Notes under the pieces: model-generated
What the model saw: the letters and a program-made list of their open reading frames with translations, nothing else
Database searches by the model: none
What the model was told of the DNA's origin: nothing
Part shown: positions 9,071 to 16,540 of the stretch, piece after piece
Position numbering within the stretch: the stretch's first letter is position 1
Layout: each line of letters begins with the position of its first letter
Position numbers and translations under genes: made by a program
Source: an uncultured bacterium
Lineage (GTDB): Bacteria > UBA4055
Assembly (NCBI GenBank): GCA_937873545.1
Contig: CALMWI010000155.1
Span: 1 to 26,894 of the forward strand
Reading direction: 5' to 3'
Length of the DNA: 26,894 nucleotides

Positions 9071-10318
9071 TTACCAGCCCCCGGAGGCTTCCACATTAAC
9101 GGTTATATCTATTACCGAACCTTTTTTAACCATGTCGCCTTTTTTCAATGACTGCCCGATCACGCGGTTAAATCCCTTATCAATATCAGTGACTTTTTTA
9201 ATCATCCCAAGCTCAAGCCCTGCCTCTTTTATTTTCTTTTTCGCAGCTTCGGGAGTTATGTTGTATAAATTCGGTACAGTGATCTTATCATTTTCGATTT
9301 TCTGTGATGTTTTATCCGGGGCCGGCTGCTTATTTTCGTGCTCTTTTATAAAATTCATGATCCTGTTCTCATCGCCGTTCTTATTTCCTGCCAGTTTTAA
9401 ATACTCTCTAAGATCCTGAAGGCACAATTCTATATTGTTCATTTTAAAATATGCGAATCCTCTGTTATAGTAAGCCTGCTCGAGTTTCGGATCAAGCTCT
9501 AAAACTCTGGTGAATGATTTTACGGCGTTCTCATATAGCCTGCGATCATAGCTAAGTACGGCTTTATTGTTGTAGGCCATGCAAAGCTTCGGATTTAATT
9601 CGATCGCTTTATCGAAATTACTTTCAGCCTTAGCGTAATTATTCATAAAATAATAAACAAGTCCTCTGTTGTTGTAAATCTGAGCGATCTTCGGATCGAG
9701 CTGGATGGCTTTGTCATAATTCTTTAGGGCTTCTTCATATTTACCGACCTCCTGGGCTTTATAACCCAGTTCGAACCAGTCTGTCGCCTCAAGGGATTTT
9801 GCAAGGTCCTTGCTTTTTTCTACGTATCCCTGTTTCTTGTCTTTCAGCTCATTTATCTCTTTTGTAAGCTTATCATTAAGCTTTTTTTGCTCCTCGAGCA
9901 TTTTTTTGAGCTGAGAATCGTTCTTTATCTGAGTCAGTCTGTCCTTCAAATACCCGGTATCTATCATCGCGCTTATCTCGACTTCGATCGCAAAAGTACC
10001 TTCGATGACTTTGTTTTCACTTTTAATGATCTCAGTTTTAAGTATGCCGGCAGTATAGGTTTTTATTTCGTCTTTTGTGACCATGTAATCTTTCATTTCC
10101 ATGTTCGATTCAAGATAAGTACCCACCTGTTCCAGAGCATTTCTTTTTGCATCATTAACCGCGAACATTTTAGCGTCATCGACAGTTATCCCCGATCCGA
10201 TAAAAGCCACGCCTCTGCATTTGAGAGATATCACTTTATCCATCAGAATTATTGAATCCTGCGAAGCTAAAAGCGAAAAAAAGAAAAATATTGAAGAGAT
10301 TATTTTCAGTTTTTTCAT
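9071..10318 (-). CDS. Secreted TPR protein with N-terminal LPP20/FlgT-like domain and C-terminal PASTA domain
   Basis: 415 residues. A signal peptide occupies about 1-20. Residues about 30-122 ('CRGVAFIGSGIT..DAKMFAVNDAKRNALEQVG') resemble the LPP20/FlgT N-terminal fold found in outer-membrane-associated proteins. A charged coiled coil follows (about 125-175), then three to four canonical TPRs (about 180-310, each ending 'LDPK/LNPK'), a linker rich in Lys, Glu and Pro, and one PASTA domain (about 346-409) beginning ITVPNLYN and ending in GW. That PASTA domain closely matches the last repeat of the protein at 1806-2627. The ATG overlaps the maf stop codon (ATGA), so translation is probably coupled. 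A role in periplasmic scaffolding or peptidoglycan contact is inferred from the domains only. Confidence 0.82.
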   Translation of the reverse strand: MKKLKIISSIFFFFSLLASQDSIILMDKVISLKCRGVAFIGSGITVDDAKMFAVNDAKRNALEQVGTYLESNMEMKDYMVTKDEIKTYTAGILKTEIIKSENKVIEGTFAIEVEISAMIDTGYLKDRLTQIKNDSQLKKMLEEQKKLNDKLTKEINELKDKKQGYVEKSKDLAKSLEATDWFELGYKAQEVGKYEEALKNYDKAIQLDPKIAQIYNNRGLVYYFMNNYAKAESNFDKAIELNPKLCMAYNNKAVLSYDRRLYENAVKSFTRVLELDPKLEQAYYNRGFAYFKMNNIELCLQDLREYLKLAGNKNGDENRIMNFIKEHENKQPAPDKTSQKIENDKITVPNLYNITPEAAKKKIKEAGLELGMIKKVTDIDKGFNRVIGQSLKKGDMVKKGSVIDITVNVEASGGW

Positions 10319-10902
10319 AATATGTAACCCGATTTATACATTTTCTGTGAGAACAGCGGAACAGGAAAACCCATTACGCTGAAAAAACATCCGTCAATCT
10401 TTTTTATGAATTTTGATCCGTAACCCTGAATTCCGTATGCCCCGGCTTTATCAAAGGGTTCATGAGTGTCAAGGTAGCTGTTTATCTGCTCGCCGGTCAT
10501 TTCATAGAATTCCACTTTGGTTTCGGTGTATTCATTTACCGTATTCTTCAAATAGCCGTCATATACATATAGAGAAGTGAAAACGCTGTGTACTCTGCCG
10601 CTTAATAGTTTCAGCATATCAAATGCGTGAGTTCTGTCATCAGGCTTGTTCAGTATCCCGTTATCTATGACAACGATAGTATCCGAGGCTATTATTATTC
10701 TGTCGTGGAACATCAGATCCCTTACGGCTTCGCCTTTCTGCTCCGCAAGGTCCATAACTATCGCTCCGAAACCGTTCACGCCTCTATGTACCTCCTCAAT
10801 ATCTGCCGGCTTAACCGAAAATTTGAGCCCGATATTCTCAAGAAGTTCTTTTCGTCTCGGGGATTTTGAAGCAAGTATTATGTTCCTTTCGTTTATGTGC
10901 AT
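10315..10902 (-). CDS. maf: Maf-family nucleotide pyrophosphatase
   Basis: 195 residues, normal for the family. Maf proteins hydrolyse non-canonical or surplus nucleoside triphosphates (dTTP/UTP in the YhdE type) to monophosphates and pyrophosphate. Visible motifs are the N-terminal LASKSPRRKELL (about 10-21), the catalytic Asp74 in IASDTIVV, and DKAGAYGIQG (151-160), followed by 'GCFFSVMGFPV'. The DKAGAYGIQG form points to the dTTP/UTP-specific subgroup. It lies between purM (7 bases upstream) and the TPR/PASTA gene, which it overlaps by 4 bases, so it belongs to the same transcript as pyrimidine and purine genes. Confidence 0.95.
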   Translation of the reverse strand: MHINERNIILASKSPRRKELLENIGLKFSVKPADIEEVHRGVNGFGAIVMDLAEQKGEAVRDLMFHDRIIIASDTIVVIDNGILNKPDDRTHAFDMLKLLSGRVHSVFTSLYVYDGYLKNTVNEYTETKVEFYEMTGEQINSYLDTHEPFDKAGAYGIQGYGSKFIKKIDGCFFSVMGFPVPLFSQKMYKSGYIL

Positions 10903-10909
10903 ATTCTCT

Positions 10910-12100
10910 CTAATAAACTATTTTTTGCCCGTCAGGAGCTGTAATTGTTACTTTGTTCTCGGTTTTGCTTTCAGGATTACTTTCGATCCTGCCTATGATT
11001 TTGGAAAATACTCCGAACGATTTTGAAATACCGATGATCTCATCCGCAAATCTTTCCGGAACGATGATCTCCATCCTGCATCCCATGTTGAACACCTGGA
11101 ACATTTCGGGATAACTGTTCTTCCCGGATTCTTTAATGAGTTCAAAAAGCGGAGGAATTTCGATTATTGAATCCTTCACATAGTGAACACCATGCCCGAA
11201 ACTCCGGCACTTTACCTGTCCGCCGCCGCTGTTGTGTACTAACCCGTGTATGTTATTCCGTTTAACCTCGTCAAAAACTTTTTTGAGAACCGGAGCGTAA
11301 GTTCTTGTCGGCGACAGAACCGCCTGACCTACCGATAATCCGCCGTGACCGAAACTGTCGGTCAGATTATATCTTCCGCAGTAAACATATTCGGTGGGCG
11401 TTTTGTCGGCAAAAGATTCGGGATATTTTTCAAAATATATTTTCGTAAATATGTCATGTCTGGCCGAGGTAAGTCCGTTAGATCCCATTCCGGAGTTATA
11501 GTGCTTTTCATATTTCGCATTACCATAGCTGGAAAGGCCTATAATGACATCGCCGGGCGTAATATTGTCATTGTTTATTACATCGGATCGTTTCATGCGG
11601 GCTGTCAGGGTGGAATCCACAATAATCGTTTTAACGAGATCGCCGACATCGGCAGTTTCTCCGCCGCAGCTGTGAATGTCTATACCATAGTTGTTCAGCA
11701 TAGAAATGACTTCTTCATAACCGTCAATTATTTCAGCTATGATCTCGCCGGGTATTATGTGCTTATTCCTTCCTATCGTATTTGAAAAAAGCATATTGGA
11801 AGTGGCGCCTACGGCAATAACATCATCTACGTTCATTACCAGAGAATCCTGAGCGATCCCTCTAAAAACGCTTTTATCGCCCGTCTCCTTGTAATAAATA
11901 TAAGCCAGAGATGATTTTGTGCCGGCTCCGTCAGCGTGCATTATGTTGCAGTATTCTGGATCATTTCCCAGCTTGTCTTCAATTATTTTGCAGAATGCGC
12001 CGGGAAACAAGCCTTTGCCGGAGTTTTTTACGGCTGAATGAACTTCAGACTTAGATGCGCTCGCTCCGCGTTTCAGATATTTATCGTCATAATTAGTCAA
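10910..12100 (-). CDS. purM: Phosphoribosylformylglycinamidine cyclo-ligase (AIR synthase), Bacteroidetes-type
   Basis: About 396 residues. PurM converts FGAM to AIR with ATP in purine synthesis. The sequence follows the divergent long form seen in Bacteroidetes: an N-terminal 'RGASASKSEVH', 'KGLFPGAFCKII', 'HADGAGTKSSLAY', 'CGGETADVGDLV', 'GMGSNGLTSARH' and 'LSPTRTYAPV', with the glycine-rich nucleotide-binding 'HNSGGGQVKC'. I place the start at TTG 12100 because GGAGG lies 8 bases upstream and the protein then begins like its relatives. A further TTG at 12118 would need a longer overlap with pyrD. With the chosen start it overlaps the end of pyrD by 8 bases, suggesting translational coupling. 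No other purine gene is in the window. Confidence 0.92.
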   Translation of the reverse strand: MTNYDDKYLKRGASASKSEVHSAVKNSGKGLFPGAFCKIIEDKLGNDPEYCNIMHADGAGTKSSLAYIYYKETGDKSVFRGIAQDSLVMNVDDVIAVGATSNMLFSNTIGRNKHIIPGEIIAEIIDGYEEVISMLNNYGIDIHSCGGETADVGDLVKTIIVDSTLTARMKRSDVINNDNITPGDVIIGLSSYGNAKYEKHYNSGMGSNGLTSARHDIFTKIYFEKYPESFADKTPTEYVYCGRYNLTDSFGHGGLSVGQAVLSPTRTYAPVLKKVFDEVKRNNIHGLVHNSGGGQVKCRSFGHGVHYVKDSIIEIPPLFELIKESGKNSYPEMFQVFNMGCRMEIIVPERFADEIIGISKSFGVFSKIIGRIESNPESKTENKVTITAPDGQKIVY

Positions 12101-13010
12101 TAACCATACCTCCGACAAGAGAATTTATATCAGCTATTTTTCTCCCCTTAAGCAATTTTTCCAGATCTTTAGCTATGTTCAAGCTGGAAAGAGGATTTGT
12201 GAAATTAGCCGTGCCTATTTGTACTGCCGTTGCTCCCGCGAGCATGAACTCCACGACATCTTCAGCCGAGCATATTCCGCCCATACCGATCAGAGGGATC
12301 TTTACCGCTTTAGAGCATTTATAAACTGCCTGAAGCGCAACAGGTTTTATCGCCGGTCCGCTGTAACCTGCAACGACAGATTTTATCTTCGGCCTGAAAG
12401 TTTTAATATCTATTGCCATTCCGAAAAGGGTATTTATCAATGAGAGAGAATCAGCCCCTTCAGCCTCGACAGCTTTTGCTATTGAGGTTATATCCGTAAC
12501 ATTGGGAGATAATTTTACCATTATGTGCTTTTTATAAACTTTTCTGACCTCACGAGTAACTTCCGCGGCTACTTTCGGATCGGTTCCGAATGCGACACCG
12601 CCTTCTTTTACATTCGGGCAGGAGATGTTTACTTCAATTCCCTGAATGCAGCCGATGTCGTTAAGCTTTTCAGCCACTTTGATGTAATCTTTGAGCTCTT
12701 TTCCCGCAACATTTACGAAAACAACGGTATTGAATTTTTCTATCACCGGAACTTTTCTGGTGATAAAATCATTTAGTCCGAGATTGGCAAGACCGATAGA
12801 ATTCAGCATGCCGTATTCCGTTTCCGCGATTCTGGGCATAGGATTTCCGATCCTGACTTCAGGCGTGACGGCTTTTGTGACGATCCCGCCAAGGGCAGAA
12901 AGATCGAAGAGTTCTGCGAATTCGTCACCGTAGCCGAAAGTTCCTGATGCCGTCAAAATAGGATTTTTAAGTATTACCCCGGCCCCTATATTTACCGATA
13001 ATTTTGTCAT
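12093..13010 (-). CDS. pyrD: Dihydroorotate dehydrogenase, class 1B catalytic subunit
   Basis: 305 residues. It oxidises dihydroorotate to orotate in pyrimidine synthesis, using FMN. The class 1B signature is clear: 'TKAVTPEVRIGNPMPR' followed by 'GMLNSIGLANLG', and the base is Cys131 in NISCPN (class 2 enzymes have Ser). FMN-phosphate contacts appear near the end ('IGMGGICS', 'AVQIGTA'). Class 1B enzymes pair with the iron-sulfur/FAD subunit PyrK, which is not in this window, so a partner must be encoded elsewhere or another acceptor used. It is the first gene of the long run and has its own promoter and operator-like repeats upstream (13034-13092). Confidence 0.95.
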   Translation of the reverse strand: MTKLSVNIGAGVILKNPILTASGTFGYGDEFAELFDLSALGGIVTKAVTPEVRIGNPMPRIAETEYGMLNSIGLANLGLNDFITRKVPVIEKFNTVVFVNVAGKELKDYIKVAEKLNDIGCIQGIEVNISCPNVKEGGVAFGTDPKVAAEVTREVRKVYKKHIMVKLSPNVTDITSIAKAVEAEGADSLSLINTLFGMAIDIKTFRPKIKSVVAGYSGPAIKPVALQAVYKCSKAVKIPLIGMGGICSAEDVVEFMLAGATAVQIGTANFTNPLSSLNIAKDLEKLLKGRKIADINSLVGGMVID

Positions 13011-13033
13011 TCCGTGCGCGTTCCATAGATTAT

Positions 13034-13048
13034 TTACAAAGCTTGTAA
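13034..13048. promoter_or_regulatory. Operator-like inverted repeat at the pyrD start site
   Basis: TTACAA and TTGTAA form a perfect 6-base inverted repeat with a 3-base centre, just downstream of the pyrD -10 box where transcription should begin. A third copy of the half-site (TTTGTAA, 13086-13092) lies just upstream of the -35 box. This placement is typical of a repressor site, but the regulator is unknown, and the sequence is AT-rich enough that chance is possible. Confidence 0.35.
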
Positions 13049-13074
13049 TATAAACTTTTTAGAATAAAAGTCAA
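13047..13074 (-). promoter_or_regulatory. Sigma-70-type promoter for the pyrD operon
   Basis: On the minus strand TTGACT (13074-13069), a 16-base spacer and TATATT (13052-13047). Five of six -35 bases and most -10 bases match consensus. It lies in the 90-base gap between the squalene-synthase-like gene and pyrD, the widest gap in the minus-strand run below rsmE, supporting an operon boundary here. Confidence 0.6.
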
Positions 13075-13088
13075 TTTATATAAACTTT
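13048..13088. repeat. Pair of 11-base direct repeats, 30 bases apart, around the pyrD promoter
   Basis: ATATAAACTTT occurs at 13048-13058 and again at 13078-13088. The first copy overlaps the -10 box and the second lies just upstream of the -35 box. The repeat period is 30 bases, close to three helical turns, so both copies face the same side of the DNA. It may be a tandem protein-binding site. Confidence 0.45.
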
Positions 13089-13100
13089 GTAACGGGACTT

Positions 13101-14123
13101 CTAACCGATCAGTTTTCTGAAATACCAGTTTGAAAATGCTGCGAAATAGCCTTTTATCAAGATGGATCTTACTTCAGCTCGAGAAATCTTATATGTATCA
13201 TTTGTTGTGATGAAATCGTCAAGGTCTCTTTTTATTCCGTTCAGGGTCGCATAAGCAAGAGCGACAGGCCAGATGCAGAAAAGCCTTATCCGCCATAACC
13301 TGACAGGTACGGCTTCAACATACCGGACCGAAGCTTGGAGATGTTCTTCAGCTTTTTCTATCAGCTCGTTATATGCGGATTTTATCTGAACCTTTTTTTC
13401 GCTTTTGAAAAAATCTTCAAGATTCAGGCTGTATTTATGAAGAAGATCCTCCGGTATAAAGCACCTTCCCTCGGTGAAATCTTCTCTCGAATCTTTTATT
13501 ATATTAACATACTGCAGAGCTTTTCCGAAAGCGATCCCGTTCCTGAACATAATATCTCTGCTTTTTTCAGGCACTTTGAAATGTTCGAGCGTGAAAAGCC
13601 TCGAAAGGAGTTCGCCGACCGTTCCGGCGACATAATAAGTATATTCTTCAAGTTCATCAGTCGAAGAAAGCTGAACTTTCGGATTGTCGGTTCCGAAAGA
13701 GTATTTTTTCATTCCTTCAGCCATTTCAATCGTCCATTCCCGTACGAACTTTTGTACATTTTCAGGAAATGTGTCAACGCATTCGAAAACATCGAATGAG
13801 TTTTCAAGGATAATTTTCTCGTATGGTTTTATATCGGAAGTTGCCGCTATTTTAAAAAAAATATTATTTTCTTTTTTATAATTTTCAGGGTTTTTCAGAC
13901 AGGAAATGGCTTCGTCAAGAGCTTCTTTCTTAGTTTCGACAGTTATGTCGTAAGCGTCTTCCAAAGTGTCTAATAAACGGCAGATAAGATAAGAATGTCC
14001 GACAAAGAAATGAAGGTCTTCAGGAAGGATTTTTATAGAAGGGTAAAAAGTTCTTGAAACTTCTTTAAGCCAGATATTTCTCTTAACTGCAAACTCGGTA
14101 TTATAATACTTTTTATCAATCAA
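13101..14123 (-). CDS. Squalene-synthase-like (trans-isoprenyl diphosphate synthase, head-to-head) enzyme
   Basis: 340 residues. The squalene/phytoene synthase family joins two prenyl diphosphates head-to-head. Visible motifs: the first aspartate-rich box DTLED (52-56), as in squalene synthases; YYVAGTVGELLSRLF (163-177), matching the squalene-synthase 'YVAGLVG..LS.LF' block; and the second box IIKDSRED (208-215) followed by GRCFIPED. A hydrophobic 'LFCIWPVALAYATLNG' helix near 281-296 is also typical. Squalene is favoured over phytoene by these blocks and by length. No hopanoid, sterol or carotenoid gene lies nearby. The start is TTG at 14123, overlapping the end of the DUF1858 gene by 8 bases; its ribosome-binding site is weak, so translation may depend on coupling. 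Confidence 0.85.
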   Translation of the reverse strand: MIDKKYYNTEFAVKRNIWLKEVSRTFYPSIKILPEDLHFFVGHSYLICRLLDTLEDAYDITVETKKEALDEAISCLKNPENYKKENNIFFKIAATSDIKPYEKIILENSFDVFECVDTFPENVQKFVREWTIEMAEGMKKYSFGTDNPKVQLSSTDELEEYTYYVAGTVGELLSRLFTLEHFKVPEKSRDIMFRNGIAFGKALQYVNIIKDSREDFTEGRCFIPEDLLHKYSLNLEDFFKSEKKVQIKSAYNELIEKAEEHLQASVRYVEAVPVRLWRIRLFCIWPVALAYATLNGIKRDLDDFITTNDTYKISRAEVRSILIKGYFAAFSNWYFRKLIG

Positions 14124-14334
14124 TTAGTTCTTCGTCCACAGATTCGTTAAGCATACGGACAAAATCGTCCGGATCTTTGACTTTGTGATTAATGCAGCAT
14201 TCCTCCACTGTGGCGAACCTGTTCATCTCGCAGACGACGCATCTCATGCTTTTATTTATAAAAACCTTCCTTGTGGAAGGAAATTTCTCGAAAATTTTTT
14301 CGATCGGATCACTTTTTTTAATATACTCTATCAC
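14116..14334 (-). CDS. Small DUF1858 (hybrid-cluster-protein-associated redox disulfide) domain protein
   Basis: 72 residues from GTG 14334, chosen because GAGGAGG lies 5 bases upstream. A TTG at 14352 that overlaps the rsmE stop would add six residues but has no ribosome-binding site. The sequence fits DUF1858: 'DPIEKIFEKFPSTRKVF', then CVVC (Cys32 and Cys35), a 'TVEECC' turn (Cys46, Cys47) and a C-terminal 'DFVRMLNE'. These proteins are small helical cysteine pairs found near redox and iron-sulfur proteins; the function is not established. It sits between rsmE and the squalene-synthase-like gene with overlapping ends. Confidence 0.8.
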   Translation of the reverse strand: MIEYIKKSDPIEKIFEKFPSTRKVFINKSMRCVVCEMNRFATVEECCINHKVKDPDDFVRMLNESVDEELID

Positions 14335-14348
14335 TTTTTCCTCCTCGG

Positions 14349-15044
14349 TCAACTCAAGAACTTTGAAGCTGTTACTATTGCAGCCGTTTCCGCTCTAAGG
14401 ATCCTTTTATTCAGCTTTATTTTTATAAAGCCTTTTTCCGAAAGTTCAGCTGCTTCATTTTCTGTAAGGCCGCCTTCGGGACCTATTACAGCAAGTATAT
14501 GACCGCGCCTAATTCCGCACGGTACGCTTTCTCCTCCGATGTCGGCAAAAAACTTTTCTTCAAAGCCCCCGAGGTCAGATAATTCTTTAAAAGTCAGGGT
14601 TCTCGATAAAACCACATCTGTGCTGCCGCCGCACTGTTTGAGAGCAGATACCATATTCGGTTTCAGCGAATCGGTTTTCATTTTTGGAAAGGCGGTTCTG
14701 TCGGATATGAACGGAATGAATTCACTTATGCCGATTTCTGTAAGCTTTTCAATAAGAAGTTTCATTTTTGAATTTTTGTTCAAAAGCGAAACCGCTACTG
14801 TCAGTTTAATGTCTTTATAGTCACTGACATTTTCTGTCATTTCCAGAGGTTTAACAACAAGCCGTTTTTTTGAGCACTCTACGACTACTGATCTGAACCT
14901 GACACCCCTGCCGTTTATTATCTCTACCGTGTCTCCGGCCTTGATCCTAAGACTGGCAAAAGCATGAAAAACCTCATTCGGATCGTCTATTTCAAGCTCG
15001 CAGTTTAATAGAATATCCTTATTCTCAGCGTAAAATGTTTCCAC
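14349..15044 (-). CDS. rsmE: 16S rRNA (uracil1498-N3)-methyltransferase
   Basis: 231 residues. RsmE methylates U1498 of 16S rRNA with S-adenosylmethionine. An N-terminal PUA-like barrel (about 1-70) precedes a SPOUT-fold domain with 'IEKLTEIGISEFIPF' (98-112), GPEGG (188-192) and the C-terminal knot 'RILRAETAAIVTASKFL' (214-230). The start is GTG at 15044, preceded by the strong site GGGAGG. It is the first gene after the tRNA terminator at 15113-15142. The 68-base leader has no convincing consensus promoter by eye, although transcription must begin here or read through the terminator. Confidence 0.95.
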   Translation of the reverse strand: METFYAENKDILLNCELEIDDPNEVFHAFASLRIKAGDTVEIINGRGVRFRSVVVECSKKRLVVKPLEMTENVSDYKDIKLTVAVSLLNKNSKMKLLIEKLTEIGISEFIPFISDRTAFPKMKTDSLKPNMVSALKQCGGSTDVVLSRTLTFKELSDLGGFEEKFFADIGGESVPCGIRRGHILAVIGPEGGLTENEAAELSEKGFIKIKLNKRILRAETAAIVTASKFLS

Positions 15045-15112
15045 TCACCCTCCCAAACATTCCAAATATAAGTCGGTTTAGTTGGAAATGTTATGATTAA
15101 TTGAATATAAAT

Positions 15113-15142
15113 AAAAAAAATGAGCATTTCTACTCATTTTTT
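15113..15142 (-). terminator. Rho-independent terminator after tRNA-Leu
   Basis: Reading the minus strand, ATGAGTA-GAAA-TGCTCAT forms a 7-base stem (one G-U pair) closed by a GAAA tetraloop, followed directly by a run of T; a preceding run of A extends the pairing. It begins one base past the tRNA 3' end. The A and T runs make it usable in both directions. Confidence 0.8.
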
Positions 15143-15143
15143 A

Positions 15144-15229
15144 TGCCTTGGACCGGAGTCGAACCGGAACGGGGTGTGAGCCCCGCTGGATTTTGAGTCC
15201 AGTGCGTCTACCAATTCCGCCACCAAGGC
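15144..15229 (-). tRNA. tRNA-Leu, anticodon CAA
   Basis: The 86-base minus-strand gene folds as a class II tRNA. The acceptor stem pairs GCCTTGG (from 15229) with CCAAGGC, followed by discriminator A. The D arm contains 'AATTGGTAGACGC'. The anticodon stem CTGGA/TCCAG encloses the loop CTCAAAA, giving anticodon CAA. There is a long variable arm with paired CGGGG/CCCCG, and a T loop of the TTCGACT type. CCA is not encoded. The long variable arm and A73 are leucine features. It reads UUG codons. Confidence 0.96.
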
Positions 15230-15244
15230 AATTTCCGGATTGGG

Positions 15245-15273
15245 AAGATAAATATTCTATCCAGATTTGTCAA
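15245..15273 (-). promoter_or_regulatory. Promoter of the tRNA-Leu gene
   Basis: On the minus strand TTGACA (15273-15268), 17 bases, then TATCTT (15250-15245), ending 15 bases before the tRNA 5' end. The -35 box is perfect. It lies back to back with the plus-strand promoter at 15299-15327. Confidence 0.65.
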
Positions 15274-15298
15274 GACAGAAAAATCATGATGTAAGTTC

Positions 15299-15327
15299 TT
15301 GTAATTTCAAGATTTAATTCGTATTAT
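15299..15327 (+). promoter_or_regulatory. Promoter of the T9SS-cargo/protease operon
   Basis: TTGTAA (15299-15304), a 17-base spacer and TATTAT (15322-15327). Transcription would begin near 15334, after the ATG at 15331. This is one reason to prefer the TTG start at 15361 for the first gene. Confidence 0.5.
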
Positions 15328-15360
15328 TGAATGGCTGAAATCAACAGGAAAGGATGTAAT

Positions 15361-16530
15361 TTGAAGATAATTTTCGTTTTAATATTTGTTCTGGGAATAA
15401 CCTGTTTCGGCAGCGATTTTATGAAATTGAGCGAATTCGCAGCAGTTAGAACTGAAACCAAACAGGATTCGAGTATATGGGTCGCAAACCCCGTTCCGGA
15501 TAAAAGTATGGAACCTGATGATGTTCTTGAAATTGACATTTCTTACTCGTTCAATTGGGAACCTGATTCAATAAACTTCGATTCAATTACCGTAGCTGTG
15601 ACCGGAGATTCCATTAATTCCCCGGTAGATAAAGCTTTTTTTAAGCCTTTAAATAATATGCTGAGAATAGAAACAAAACCTGAAATATACGGTCACGCCT
15701 ATATTGAATATACAGCCCATACGAGTATCGGGTCAGCTACGGATAAATTCCTATTAAGGGTTGAAAAGCGTCCTAACTACTCATGGAACCCGTTCAGCAC
15801 CCAATACGATATTATACCGGAGAACTGTTTTGGCAGAGGCGACTCAATAGAATGGAAAGCCGCGTCTGTTTTTGATCTGGGAAATATTGATTACCGGCTT
15901 GACTGTATAGAATTCGGTTACGGGTTTGGAGGAAGAACAGACTGGAAAATAGTTCTTTTCGACGGACTTCCTACAGACAGTCTGGTGAACGGATTGAGCG
16001 GTTCGAAGGATTTCGATGGAGGGTATTCCAGCTTTATAGAAAACCTGAACGGAATAATTTCCGGTCAGGTTGCAGTAGTATTTTCAACATCGGAAAATTT
16101 TATGGCAATGGAGACTTCCGGCAGCAGCGATCTTACCTGGATTTACTCGGCTTCTTCAGGATGGGAACATCCGGAGGATATATCTCCGGATTATCCAGGT
16201 TCCTGGTATATAAGACTGTATGTGCTGGATCCTACGGGCATCGAGCAGGTTTTTACAAATGAGAAAAGCCCGACCTTAATGCAGAATTATCCGAATCCTT
16301 TCAATAATGAGACTGTAATTTCGTGGATGATGCCTTATGCGGCTCAGACCGAGCTTAATATTTTTAATTCAAAAGGACAGCTGGTAAAGAATCTTGTCAA
16401 TGAGGCCGAAAATAAAGGAAAGCATTCCGCGGTTTTCAATGCGGACGGAATGCAGACAGGTATCTATTTTTATCAGCTTAAGATAAACGGGAAAATTGAA
16501 AATTCCGCAAAGATGCTGTATCTGAAATAA
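15361..16530 (+). CDS. Secreted T9SS cargo protein with C-terminal Por sorting domain
   Basis: 389 residues from TTG 15361. This start has AGGAAAGG about 7 bases upstream and gives a clean signal peptide (KIIFVLIFVLGITCFGS). The ATG at 15331 has no ribosome-binding site and would precede the predicted transcription start. Residues about 45-140 look like an immunoglobulin-like strand-rich domain ('SITVAVTGDSI...GHAYIEYTAHTSIGSATDKFLLRV'). The middle is unassigned. The last 90 residues are a type A T9SS sorting domain: LMQNYPNPFNNETVISW, then 'LNIFNSKGQLVKNLV' and 'GIYFYQLKINGK'. Such domains direct passage through the outer membrane and attachment or release at the surface in FCB bacteria. No T9SS machinery gene is in the window. 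The role of the main body is unknown. Confidence 0.85.
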   Translation: MKIIFVLIFVLGITCFGSDFMKLSEFAAVRTETKQDSSIWVANPVPDKSMEPDDVLEIDISYSFNWEPDSINFDSITVAVTGDSINSPVDKAFFKPLNNMLRIETKPEIYGHAYIEYTAHTSIGSATDKFLLRVEKRPNYSWNPFSTQYDIIPENCFGRGDSIEWKAASVFDLGNIDYRLDCIEFGYGFGGRTDWKIVLFDGLPTDSLVNGLSGSKDFDGGYSSFIENLNGIISGQVAVVFSTSENFMAMETSGSSDLTWIYSASSGWEHPEDISPDYPGSWYIRLYVLDPTGIEQVFTNEKSPTLMQNYPNPFNNETVISWMMPYAAQTELNIFNSKGQLVKNLVNEAENKGKHSAVFNADGMQTGIYFYQLKINGKIENSAKMLYLK

Positions 16531-16540
16531 GGGGTCGATT

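Noticed and set aside
9055..9096. 14-codon extension of the gamma-carbonic anhydrase
   Set aside because: It overlaps the end of the TPR/PASTA gene and adds a Lys/Gly-rich stretch not found in the family; the ATG at 9054 has AAGGGT upstream.
15060..15112. TATATTTG motif before rsmE resembling a Bacteroidetes -7 box
   Set aside because: No matching -33 TTG is found at the needed distance, and the other promoters in the window are of the TTGACA/TATAAT type.
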